Shown in pieces: positions 1-13,400 of a DNA stretch of 60,000 nt. Within the stretch, counting starts at the first letter, position 1. Each line of letters opens with the position of its first letter. The stretch lies in the NCBI RefSeq assembly GCF_008831285.2, contig NC_045141.1, positions 18,102,848 to 18,162,847 on the forward strand, written 5' to 3'. Under the pieces are notes generated by a model. It made no database searches. It worked only from the letters and a program-made list of their open reading frames with translations, and was not told the origin of the DNA. The position numbers were made by a program, and so were the translations under genes. Source of the stretch: Nymphaea colorata (lineage: Eukaryota; Streptophyta; Magnoliopsida; Nymphaeales; Nymphaeaceae).

Positions 1-1407
1 CATAAACTTCTAAAATTGACCATTATGCCGATGCATCAAGTTGACCGTGCATTGGTTGGGTCAATCAATCAGTCATTTATTTCAATTGCATCAAGTTGAC
101 AATTTTAACTTCATTGAGGGGACCTTGCTTCATCAAGATCCTTGACCAGTTCCCAAGTCTCACGGGACTGTTTCCCCTCTTGTTGAATATGGATCAATGC
201 ATCTTTCGCACACATAATGAGATTATCATATAAACTCCCAAAACTGATCGTTATACTGATGCATCAAGTTGGTCATGCATTGGTCGTGTCAATCAGTCAA
301 CCAAGCATTGGTTATTTCGATGGTATCTAATTGATATTATTTTACTTGAGGCAGGGAACTTTGCTTCATCAAATACCTTGATCAGTTCCCAGGTCTCGTG
401 GGACTGTTTTTCCTCTTGTTGAACAGTTTTCATCGACATCTTCTACGCTCACAACGAGATGTTCACACATAACCTCTGAAAAATAACCATTATACCGATG
501 CACCAAGTTGGCCATGCATTGGTTAAGTCAATCAGTCGGTCATTTATTTCAATTGCATCTAACTGACATTTTTAACTTGAAGGAGGTGATGTTGCTTCAT
601 CAACATCCTTGAGCAAATCCCGAGTCTCACGGGACTATTTTCCCTCTTGTTGTACAGGGTTCATCGCATCTTTTGCACTCATAATGAGATGATCACATAT
701 AAACTCTTAAAACTGACCATTATACCGATGCATCAAGTTGGTCATGCATTGGTTGGGTCAATCAGTCAGTCATTTATTTCAATTGCATTGAATTGACAAT
801 TTTAACTTGATCGAGGTGACCTTGCTTCATCAAGATTCTTGAGAATTTCCCAAGTCTCACGGAACTGTTTCCCCTCTTGTTGAACAGGGATCAACGCAAC
901 TTTTGCGCACATTATGAGATGATCATGCATAAACTCTTAAAACTGGCCATTATGCTCATGATTAAGTTGGACATGCATGGGTTATGTCAATCAGTCAACC
1001 ATGCATTGGTTGCTTCGATTGCATCTAATGGAGATTTTTTAACTTGATGCAGGGGACGTTGCTTCATCAAGTACCTTGAGCAGTTCCCAGGTCTCACGGG
1101 ACTGTTTTCCCTCTCGTTGAACAGAGTTTATCGACATCCTTTGCGCTCACAATGAGAGTTTCACACATAACCTCCTAAAATGGCCCATTATACAGATGCA
1201 TCAAGTTGGTCATGCACTGGTCGTCTCAATCAATTAGTCATTTATTTAAATTGCATGTAACTGACATTTTTAACTTGAAGGAGGGGATGTTGGTTCATCA
1301 AGATCCTTGAACAAGATCCTGAGTCTCACCCAAGTCTCACGGCACTATTGTCCCTCTTTTCGTACATGGTTCATCGCATCTCTTGCACTCATAATGAGAT
1401 GATCACA
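1..1407 (+). repeat. Reference HOR unit (copy 1) with six monomers
   Basis: Monomer boundaries, set at the recurring CATAAAC/CATAACC/TATAAAC head, are M1 1-228, M2 229-467, M3 468-697, M4 698-927, M5 928-1165 and M6 1166-1407. Every monomer carries the same landmarks in order: a GATGCATCAAGTTGG-like block, TGCATTGGT, GTCAATCA, a TTTAACTT block, TTGCTTCATCAA, a TCTCACGGGACT-like block, CCCTCTTGTTG and a GAGATGATCA-like tail. M1 and M4 share GACAATTTTAACTT. M2 and M5 share an extra CAACCAAGCATTGG-type segment. M3 and M6 share CTGACATTTTTAACTTGAAGG. The order is therefore A-B-C-A'-B'-C'. Confidence 0.93.
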
Positions 1408-4400
1408 CATAAACTTCTAAAATTGACCATTATGCCGATGCATCAAGTTGACCGTGCATTGGTTGGGTCAATCAATCATTTATTTCAATTGCATCGAGTT
1501 GACAATTTTAACTTCATTGAGGGGACGTTGCTTCATCAAGATCCTTGACCAGTTCCCAAGTCTCACGGGACTGTTTCCCCTCTTGTTGAATATGGATCAA
1601 TGCATCTTTTGCACACATAATGAGATTATCATATAAACTCCCAAAACTGATCGTTATACTGATGCATCAAGTTGGTCATGCATTGGTCGTGTCAATCAGT
1701 CAACCAAGCATTGGTTATTTCGATGGTATCTAATTGATATTATTTACTTGAGGCAGGGAACTTTGCTTCATCAAATACCTTGATCAGTTCCCAGGTCTCG
1801 TGGGACTGTTTTTCCTCTTGTTGAACAGTTTTCATCGACATCTTCTACGCTCACAACGAGATGTTCACACATAACCTCTGAAAAATGACCATTATACCGA
1901 TGCACCAAGTTGGCCATGCATTGGTTAAGTCAATCAGTCGGTCATTTATTTCAATTGCATCTAACTGACATTTTAACTTGAAGGAGGTGATGTTGCTTCA
2001 TCAACATCCTTGAGCAAATCCCGAGTCTCACGGGACTATTTTCCCTCTTGTTGTACAGGGTTCATCGCATCTTTTGCACTCATAATGAGATGATCACATA
2101 TAAACTCTTAAAACTGACCATTATACCGATGCATCAAGTTGGTCATGCATTGGTTGGGTCAATCAGTCAGTCATTTATTTCAATTGCATTGAATTGACAA
2201 TTTTAACTTGATCGAGGTGACCTTGCTTCATCAAGATTCTTGAGAATTTCCCAAGTCTCACGGGACTGTTTCCCCTCTTGTTGAACAGGGATCAACGCAA
2301 CTTTTGCGCACATTATGAGATGATCATGCATAAACTCTTAAAACTGGCCATTATGCTCATGATTAAGTTGGACATGCATGGGTTATGTCAATCAGTCAAC
2401 CATGCATTGGTTGCTTCGATTGCATCTAATGGAGATTTTTTAACTTGATGCAGGGGACGTTGCTTCATCAAGTACCTTGAGCAGTTCCCAGGTCTCACGG
2501 GACTGTTTTCCCTCTCGTTGAACAGAGTTTATCGACATCTTTTGCGCTCACAATGAGAGTTTCACACATAACCTCCGAAAATGGCCCATTATACAGATGC
2601 ATCAAGTTGGTCATGCACTGGTCGTCTCAATCAATTAGCCATTTATTTAAATTGCATGTAACTGACATTTTTAACTTGAAGGAGGGGATGTTGGTTCATC
2701 AAGATCCTTGAACAAGATCCTGAGTCTCACCCAAGTCTCACGGCACTATTGCCCCTCTTTTCGTACATGGTTCATCGCATCTCTTGCACTCATAATGAGA
2801 TGATCACACATAAACTTCTAAAATTGACCATTATGCCGATGCATCAAGTTGACCGTGCATTGGTTGGGTCAATCAATCAGTCATTTATTTCAATTGCATC
2901 GAGTTGACAATTTTAACTTCATTGAGGGGACCTTGCTTCATCAAGATCCTTGACCAGTTCCCAAGTCTCACGGGACTGTTTCCCCTCTTGTTGAATATGG
3001 ATCAATGCATCTTTCGCACACATAATGAGATTATCATATAAACTCCCAAAACTGATCGTTATACTGATGCATCAAGTTGGTCATGCATTGGTCGTGTCAA
3101 TCAGTCAACCAAGCATTGGTTATTTCGATGGTATCTAATTGATATTATTTTACTTGAGGCAGGGAACTTTGCTTCATCAAATACCTTGATCAGTTCCCAG
3201 GTCTCGTGGGACTGTTTTTCCTCTTGTTGAACAGTTTTCATCGACATCTTCTACGCTCACAACGAGATGTTCACACATAACCTCTGAAAAATGACCATTA
3301 TACCGATGCACCAAGTTGGCCATGCATTGGTTAAGTCAATCAGTCGGTCATTTATTTCAATTGCATCTAACTGACATTTTTAACTTGAAGGAGGTGATGT
3401 TGCTTCATCAACATCCTTGAGCAAATCCCGAGTCTCACGGGACTATTTTCCCTCTTGTTGTACAGGGTTCATCGCATCTTTTGCACTCATAATGAGATGA
3501 TCACATATAAACTCTTAAAACTGACCATTATACCGATGCATCAAGTTGGTCATGCATTGGTTGGGTCAATCAGTCAGTCATTTATTTCAATTGCATTGAA
3601 TTGACAATTTTAACTTGATCGAGGTGACCTTGCTTCATCAAGATTCTTGAGAATTTCCCAAGTCTCACGGACTGTTTCCCCTCTTGTTGAACAGGGATCA
3701 ACGCAACTTTTGCGCACATTATGAGATGATCATGCATAAACTCTTAAAACTGGCCATTATGCTCATGATTAAGTTGGACATGCATGGGTTATGTCAATCA
3801 GTCAACCATGCATTGGTTGCTTCGATTGCATCTAATGGAGATTTTTTAACTTGATGCAGGGGACGTTGCTTCATCAAGTACCTTGAGCAGTTCCCAGGTC
3901 TCACGGGACTGTTTTCCCTCTCGTTGAACAGAGTTTATCGACATCCTTTGCGCTCACAATGAGAGTTTCACACATAACCTCCTAAAATGGCCCATTATAC
4001 AGATGCATCAAGTTGGTCATGCACTGGTCGTCTCAATCAATTAGTCATTTATTTAAATTGCATGTAACTGACATTTTTAACTTGAAGGAGGGGATGTTGG
4101 TTCATCAAGATCCTTGAACAAGATCCTGAGTCTCACCCAAGTCTCACGGCACTATTGCCCTCTTTTCGTACATGGTTCATCGCATCTCTTGCACTCATAA
4201 TGAGATGATCACACATAAACTTCTAAAATTGACCATTATGCCGATGCATCAAGTTGACCGTGCATTGGTTGGGTCAATCAATCAGTCATTTATTTCAATT
4301 GCATCGAGTTGACAATTTTAACTTCATTGAGGGGACCTTGCTTCATCAAGATCCTTGACCAGTTCCCAAGTCTCACGGGACTGTTTCCCCTCTTGTTGAA

Positions 4401-7400
4401 TATGGATCAATGCATCTTTCGCACACATAATGAGATTATCATATAAACTCCCAAAACTGATCGTTATACTGATGCATCAAGTTGGTCATGCATTGGTCGT
4501 GTCAATCAGTCAACCAAGCATTGGTTATTTCGATGGTATCTAATTGATATTATTTTACTTGAGGCAGGGAACTTTGCTTCATCAAATACCTTGATCAGTT
4601 CCCAGGTCTCGTGGGACTGTTTTTCCTCTTGTTGAACAGTTTTCATCGACATCTTCTACGCTCACAACGAGATGTTCACACATAACCTCTGAAAAATAAC
4701 CATTATACCGATGCACCAAGTTGGCCATGCATTGGTTAAGTCAATCAGTCGGTCATTTATTTCAATTGCATCTAACTGACATTTTTAACTTGAAGGAGGT
4801 GATGTTGCTTCATCAACATCCTTGAGCAAATCCCGAGTCTCACGGGACTATTTTCCCTCTTGTTGTACAGGGTTCATCGCATCTTTTGCACTCATAATGA
4901 GATGATCACATATAAACTCTTAAAACTGACCATTATACCGATGCATCAAGTTGGTCATGCATTGGTTGGGTCAATCAGTCAGTCATTTATTTCAATTGCA
5001 TTGAATTGACAATTTTAACTTGATCGAGGTGACCTTGCTTCATCAAGATTCTTGAGAATTTCCCAAGTCTCACGGACTGTTTCCCCTCTTGTTGAACAGG
5101 GATCAACGCAACTTTTGCGCACATTATGAGATGATCATGCATAAACTCTTAAAACTGGCCATTATGCTCATGATTAAGTTGGACATGCATGGGTTATGTC
5201 AATCAGTCAACCATGCATTGGTTGCTTCGATTGCATCTAATGGAGATTTTTTAACTTGATGCAGGGGACGTTGCTTCATCAAGTACCTTGAGCAGTTCCC
5301 AGGTCTCACGGGACTGTTTTCCCTCTCGTTGAACAGAGTTTATCGACATCCTTTGCGCTCACAATGAGAGTTTCACACATAACCTCCTAAAATGGCCCAT
5401 TATACAGATGCATCAAGTTGGTCATGCACTGGTCGTCTCAATCAATTAGTCATTTATTTAAATTGCATGTAACTGACATTTTTAACTTGAAGGAGGGGAT
5501 GTTGGTTCATCAAGATCCTTGAACAAGATCCTGAGTCTCACCCAAGTCTCACGGCACTATTGCCCTCTTTTCGTACATGGTTCATCGCATCTCTTGCACT
5601 CATAATGAGATGATCACACATAAACTTCTAAAATTGACCATTATGCCGATGCATCAAGTTGACCGTGCATTGGTTGGGTCAATCAATCAGTCATTTATTT
5701 CAATTGCATCGAGTTGACAATTTTAACTTCATTGAGGGGACCTTGCTTCATCAAGATCCTTGACCAGTTCCCAAGTCTCACGGGACTGTTTCCCCTCTTG
5801 TTGAATATGGATCAATGCATCTTTCGCACACATAATGAGATTATCATATAAACTCCCAAAACTGATCGTTATACTGATGCATCAAGTTGGTCATGCATTG
5901 GTCGTGTCAATCAGTCAACCAAGCATTGGTTATTTCGATGGTATCTAATTGATATTATTTACTTGAGGCAGGGAACTTTGCTTCATCAAATACCTTGATC
6001 AGTTCCCAGGTCTCGTGGGACTGTTTTTCCTCTTGTTGAACAGTTTTCATCGACATCTTCTACGCTCACAACGAGATGTTCACACATAACCTCTGAAAAA
6101 TGACCATTATACCGATGCACCAAGTTGGCCATGCATTGGTTAAGTCAATCAGTCGGTCATTTATTTCAATTGCATCTAACTGACATTTTTAACTTGAAGG
6201 AGGTGATGTTGCTTCATCAACATCCTTGAGCAAATCCCGAGTCTCACGGGACTATTTTCCCTCTTGTTGTACAGGGTTCATCGCATCTTTTGCACTCATA
6301 ATGAGATGATCACATATAAACTCTTAAAACTGACCATTATACCGATGCATCAAGTTGGTCATGCATTGGTTGGGTCAATCAGTCAGTCATTTATTTCAAT
6401 TGCATTGAATTGACAATTTTAACTTGATCGAGGTGACCTTGCTTCATCAAGATTCTTGAGAATTTCCCAAGTCTCACGGGACTGTTTCCCCTCTTGTTGA
6501 ACAGGGATCAACGCAACTTTTGCGCACATTATGAGATGATCATGCATAAACTCTTAAAACTGGCCATTATGCTCATGATTAAGTTGGACATGCATGGGTT
6601 ATGTCAATCAGTCAACCATGCATTGGTTGCTTCGATTGCATCTAATGGAGATTTTTTAACTTGATGCAGGGGACGTTGCTTCATCAAGTACCTTGAGCAG
6701 TTCCCAGGTCTCACGGGACTGTTTTCCCTCTCGTTGAACAGAGTTTATCGACATCTTTTGCGCTCACAATGAGAGTTTCACACATAACCTCCGAAAATGG
6801 CCCATTATACAGATGCATCAAGTTGGTCATGCACTGGTCGTCTCAATCAATTAGCCATTTATTTAAATTGCATGTAACTGACATTTTTAACTTGAAGGAG
6901 GGGATGTTGGTTCATCAAGATCCTTGAACAAGATCCTGAGTCTCACCCAAGTCTCACGGCACTATTGCCCCTCTTTTCGTACATGGTTCATCGCATCTCT
7001 TGCACTCATAATGAGATGATCACACATAAACTTCTAAAATTGACCATTATGCCGATGCATCAAGTTGACCGTGCATTGGTTGGGTCAATCAATCAGTCAT
7101 TTATTTCAATTGCATCAAGTTGACAATTTTAACTTCATTGAGGGGACCTTGCTTCATCAAGATCCTTGACCAGTTCCCAAGTCTCACGGGACTGTTTCCC
7201 CTCTTGTTGAATATGGATCAATGCATCTTTCGCACACATAATGAGATTATCATATAAACTCCCAAAACTGATCGTTATACTGATGCATCAAGTTGGTCAT
7301 GCATTGGTCGTGTCAATCAGTCAACCAAGCATTGGTTATTTCGATGGTATCTAATTGATATTATTTTACTTGAGGCAGGGAACTTTGCTTCATCAAATAC

Positions 7401-10400
7401 CTTGATCAGTTCCCAGGTCTCGTGGGACTGTTTTTCCTCTTGTTGAACAGTTTTCATCGACATCTTCTACGCTCACAACGAGATGTTCACACATAACCTC
7501 TGAAAAATGACCATTATACCGATGCACCAAGTTGGCCATGCATTGGTTAAGTCAATCAGTCGGTCATTTATTTCAATTGCATCTAACTGACATTTTTAAC
7601 TTGAAGGAGGTGATGTTGCTTCATCAACATCCTTGAGCAAATCCCGAGTCTCACGGGACTATTTTCCCTCTTGTTGTACAGGGTTCATCGCATCTTTTGC
7701 ACTCATAATGAGATGATCACATATAAACTCTTAAAACTGACCATTATACCGATGCATCAAGTTGGTCATGCATTGGTTGGGTCAATCAGTCAGTCATTTA
7801 TTTCAATTGCATTGAATTGACAATTTTAACTTGATCGAGGTGACCTTGCTTCATCAAGATTCTTGAGAATTTCCCAAGTCTCACGGGACTGTTTCCCCTC
7901 TTGTTGAACAGGGATCAACGCAACTTTTGCGCACATTATGAGATGATCATGCATAAACTCTTAAAACTGGCCATTATGCTCATGATTAAGTTGGACATGC
8001 ATGGGTTATGTCAATCAGTCAACCATGCATTGGTTGCTTCGATTGCATCTAATGGAGATTTTTTAACTTGATGCAGGGGACGTTGCTTCATCAAGTACCT
8101 TGAGCAGTTCTCAGGTCTCACGGGACTGTTTTCCCTCTCGTTGAACAGAGTTTATCGACATCCTTTGCGCTCACAATGAGAGTTTCACACATAACCTCCG
8201 AAAATGGCCCATTATACAGATGCATCAAGTTGGTCATGCACTGGTCGTCTCAATCAATTAGTCATTTATTTAAATTGCATGTAACTGACATTTTTAACTT
8301 GAAGGAGGGGATATTGGTTCATCAAGATCCTTGAACAAGATCCTGAGTCTCACCCAAGTCTCACGGCACTATTGCCCCTCTTTTCGTACATGGTTCATCG
8401 CATCTCTTGCACTCATAATGAGATTATCACATAAACTTCTAAAATTGACCATTATGCCGATGCATCAAGTTGACCGTGCATTGGTTGGGTCAATCAATCA
8501 GTCATTTATTTCAATTGCATCGAGTTGACAATTTTAACTACATTGAGGGGACCTTGCTTCATCAAGATCCTTGACCAGTTCCCAAGTCTCACGGGACTGT
8601 TTCCCCTCTTGTTGAATATGGATCAATGCATCTTTTGCACACATAATGAGATTATCATATAAACTCCCAAAACTGATCGTTATACTGACGCATCAAGTTG
8701 GTCATGCATTGGTCGTGTCAATCAGTCAACCAAGCATTGGTTATTTCGATGGTATCTAATTGATATTATTTTACTTGAGGCAGGGAACTTTGCTTCATCA
8801 AATACCTTGATCAGTTCCAAGGTCTCGTGGGACTGTTTTTCCTCTTGTTGAACAGTTTTCATCGACATCTTCTACGCTCACAACGAGATGTTCACACATA
8901 ACTTCTGAAAAATGACCATTATACCGATGCACCAAGTTGGCCATGCATTGGTTAAGTCAATCAGTCGGTCATTTATTTCAATTGCATCTAACTGACATGT
9001 TTAACTTGAAGGAGGTGATGTTGCTTCATCAACATCCTTGAGCAAATCCCGAGTCTCACGGGACTATTTTCCCTCTTGTTGTACAGGGTTCATCGCATCT
9101 TTTGCACTCATAATGAGATGATCACATATAAACTCTTAAAACTGACCATTATACCGATGCATCAAGTTGGTCATGCATTGGTTGGGTCAATCAGTCAGTC
9201 ATTTATTTCAATTGCATTGAATTGACAATTTTAACTTGATCGAGGTGACCTTGCTTCATCAAGATTCTTGAGAATTTCCCAAGTCTCACGGGACTATTTC
9301 CCCTCTTGTTGAACAGGGTCAACGCAACTTTTGCGCACATTATGAGATGATCATGCATAAACTCTTAAAACTGGCCATTATGCTCATGATTAAGTTGGAC
9401 ATGCATGGGTTATGTCAATCAGTCAACCATGCATTGGTTGCTTCGATTGCATCTAATGGAGATTTTTTAACTTGATGCAGGGGACGTTGCTTCATCAAGT
9501 ACCTTGAGCAGTTCCCAGGTCTCACGGGACTGTTTTCCCTCTCGTTGAACAGAGTTTATCGACATCCTTTGCGCTCACAATGAGAGTTTCACACATAACC
9601 TCCTAAAATGGCCCATTATACAGATGCATCAAGTTGGTCATGCATGGTCGTCTCAATCAATTAGTCATTTATTTAAATTGCATGTAACTGACATTTTTAA
9701 CTTGAAGGAGGGGATGTTGGTTCATCAAGATCCTTGAACAAGATCCTGAGTCTCACCCAAGTCTCACGGCACTATTGCCCCTCTTTTCGTACATGGTTCA
9801 TCGCATCTCTTGCACTCATAATGAGATGATCACACATAAACTTCTAAAATTGACCATTATGCCGATGCATCAAGTTGACCGTGCATTGGTTGGGTCAATC
9901 AATCAGTCATTTATTTCAATTGCATCGAGTTGACAATTTTAACTTCATTGAGGGGACCTTGCTTCATCAAGATCCTTGACCAGTTCCCAAGTCTCACGGG
10001 ACTGTTTCCCCTCTTGTTGAATATGGATCAATGCATCTTTCGCACACATAATGAGATTATCATATAAACTCCCAAAACTGATCGTTATACTGATGCATCA
10101 AGTTGGTCATGCATTGGTCGTGTCAATCAGTCAACCAAGCATTGGTTATTCGATGGTATCTAATTGATATTATTTTACTTGAGGCAGGGAACTTTGCTTC
10201 ATCAAATACCTTGATCAGTTCCCAGGTCTCGTGGGACTGTTTTTCCTCTTGTTGAACAGTTTTCATCGACATCTTCTACGCTCACAACGAGATGTTCACA
10301 CATAACCTCTGAAAAATGACCATTATACCGATGCACCAAGTTGGCCATGCATTGGTTAAGTCAATCAGTCGGTCATTTATTTCAATTGCATCTAACTGAC

Positions 10401-13400
10401 ATTTTTAACTTGAAGGAGGTGATGTTGCTTCATCAACATCCTTGAGCAAATCCCGAGTCTCACGGGACTATTTTCCCTCTTGTTGTACAGGGTTCATCGC
10501 ATCTTTTGCACTCATAATGAGATGATCACATATAAACTCTTAAAATGACCATTATACCGATGCATCAAGTTGGTCATGCATTGGTTGGGTCAATCAGTCA
10601 GTCATTTATTTCAATTGCATTGAATTGACAATTTTAACTTGATCGAGGTGACCTTGCTTCATCAAGATTCTTGAGAATTTCCCAAGTCTCACGGGACTGT
10701 TTCCCCTCTTGTTGAACAGGGATCAACGCAACTTTTGCGCACATTATGAGATGATCATGCATAAACTCTTAAAACTGGCCATTATGCTCATGATTAAGTT
10801 GGACATGCATGGGTTATGTCAATCAGTCAACCATGCATTGGTTGCTTCGATTGCATCTAATGGAGATTTTTTAACTTGATGCAGGGAACGTTGCTTCATC
10901 AAGTACCTTGAGCAGTTCCCAGGTCTCACGGGACTGTTTTCCCTCTCGTTGAACAGAGTTTATCGACATCTTTTGCGCTCACAATGAGAGTTTCACACAT
11001 AACCTCCGAAAATGGCCCATTATACAGATGCATCAAGTTGGTCATGCACTGGTCGTCTCAATCAATTAGCCATTTATTTAAATTGCATGTAACTGACATT
11101 TTTAACTTGAAGGAGGGGATGTTGGTTCATCAAGATCCTTGAACAAGATCCTGAGTCTCACCCAAGTCTCACGGCACTATTGCCCCTCTTTTCGTACATG
11201 GTTCATCGCATCTCTTGCACTCATAATGAGATGATCACACATAAACTTCTAAAATTGACCATTATGCCGATGCATCAAGTTGACCGTGCATTGGTTGGGT
11301 CAATCAATCAGTCATTTATTTCAATTGCATCGAGTTGACAATTTTAACTTCATTGAGGGGACCTTGCTTCATCAAGATCCTTGACCAGTTCCCAAGTCTC
11401 ACGGGACTGTTTCCCCTCTTGTTGAATATGGATCAATGCATCTTTCGCACACATAATGAGATTATCATATAAACTCCCAAAACTGATCGTTATACTGATG
11501 CATCAAGTTGGTCATGCATTGGTCGTGTCAATCAGTCAACCAAGCATTGGTTATTTCGATGGTATCTAATTGATATTATTTTACTTGAGGCAGGGAACTT
11601 TGCTTCATCAAATACCTTGATCAGTTCCCAGGTCTCGTGGGACTGTTTTTCCTCTTGTTGAACAGTTTTCATCGACATCTTCTACGCTCACAACGAGATG
11701 TTCACACATAACCTCTGAAAAATGACCATTATACCGATGCACCAAGTTGGCCATGCATTGGTTAAGTCAATCAGTCGGTCATTTATTTCAATTGCATCTA
11801 ACTGACATTTTTAACTTGAAGGAGGTGATGTTGCTTCATCAACATCCTTGAGCAAATCCCGAGTCTCACGGGACTATTTTCCCTCTTGTTGTACAGGGTT
11901 CATCGCATCTTTTGCACTCATAATGAGATGATCACATATAAACTCTTAAAACTGACCATTATACCGATGCATCAAGTTGGTCATGCATTGGTTGGGTCAA
12001 TCAGTCAGTCATTTATTTCAATTGCATTGAATTGACAATTTTAACTTGATCGAGGTGACCTTGCTTCATCAAGATTCTTGAGAATTTCCCAAGTCTCACG
12101 GGACTGTTTCCCCTCTTGTTGAACAGGGATCAACGCAACTTTTGCGCACATTATGAGATGATCATGCATAAACTCTTAAAACTGGCCATTATGCTCATGA
12201 TTAAGTTGGACATGCATGGGTTATGTCAATCAGTCAACCATGCATTGGTTGCTTCGATTGCATCTAATGGAGATTTTTTAACTTGATGCAGGGGACGTTG
12301 CTTCATCAAGTACCTTGAGCAGTTCCCAGGTCTCACGGGACTGTTTTCCCTCTCGTTGAACAGAGTTTATCGACATCTTTTGCGCTCACAATGAGAGTTT
12401 CACACATAACCTCCGAAAATGGCCCATTATACAGATGCATCAAGTTGGTCATGCACTGGTTGTCTCAATCAATTAGCCATTTATTTAAATTGCATGTAAC
12501 TGACATTTTTAACTTGAAGGGGGGATGTTGGTTCATCAAGATCCTTGAACAAGATCCTGAGTCTCACCCAAGTCTCACGGCACTATTGCCCCTCTTTTCG
12601 TACATGGTTCATCGCATCTCTTGCACTCATAATGAGATGATCACACATAAACTTCTAAAATTGACCATTATGCCGATGCATCAAGTTGACCGTGCATTGG
12701 TTGGGTCAATCAATCAGTCATTTATTTCAATTGCATCGAGTTGACAATTTTAACTTCATTGAGGGGACCTTGCTTCATCAAGATCCTTGACCAGTTCCCA
12801 AGTCTCACGGGACTGTTTCCCCTCTTGTTGAATATGGATCAATGCATCTTTCGCACACATAATGAGATTATCATATAAACTCCCAAAACTGATCGTTATA
12901 CTGATGCATCAAGTTGGTCATGCATTGGTCGTGTCAATCAGTCAACCAAGCATTGGTTATTTCGATGGTATCTAATTGATATTATTTTACTTGAGGCAGG
13001 GAACTTTGCTTCATCAAATACCTTGATCAGTTCCCAGGTCTCGTGGGACTGTTTTTCCTCTTGTTGAACAGTTTTCATCGACATCTTCTACGCTCACAAC
13101 GAGATGTTCACACATAACCTCTGAAAAATGACCATTATACCGATGCACCAAGTTGGCCATGCATTGGTTAAGTCAATCAGTCGGTCATTTATTTCAATTG
13201 CATCTAACTGACATTTTTAACTTGAAGGAGGTGATGTTGCTTCATCAACATCCTTGAGCAAATCCCGAGTCTCACGGGACTATTTTCCCTCTTGTTGTAC
13301 AGGGTTCATCGCATCTTTTGCACTCATAATGAGATGATCACATATAAACTCTTAAAACTGACCATTATACCGATGCATCAAGTTGGTCATGCATTGGTTG

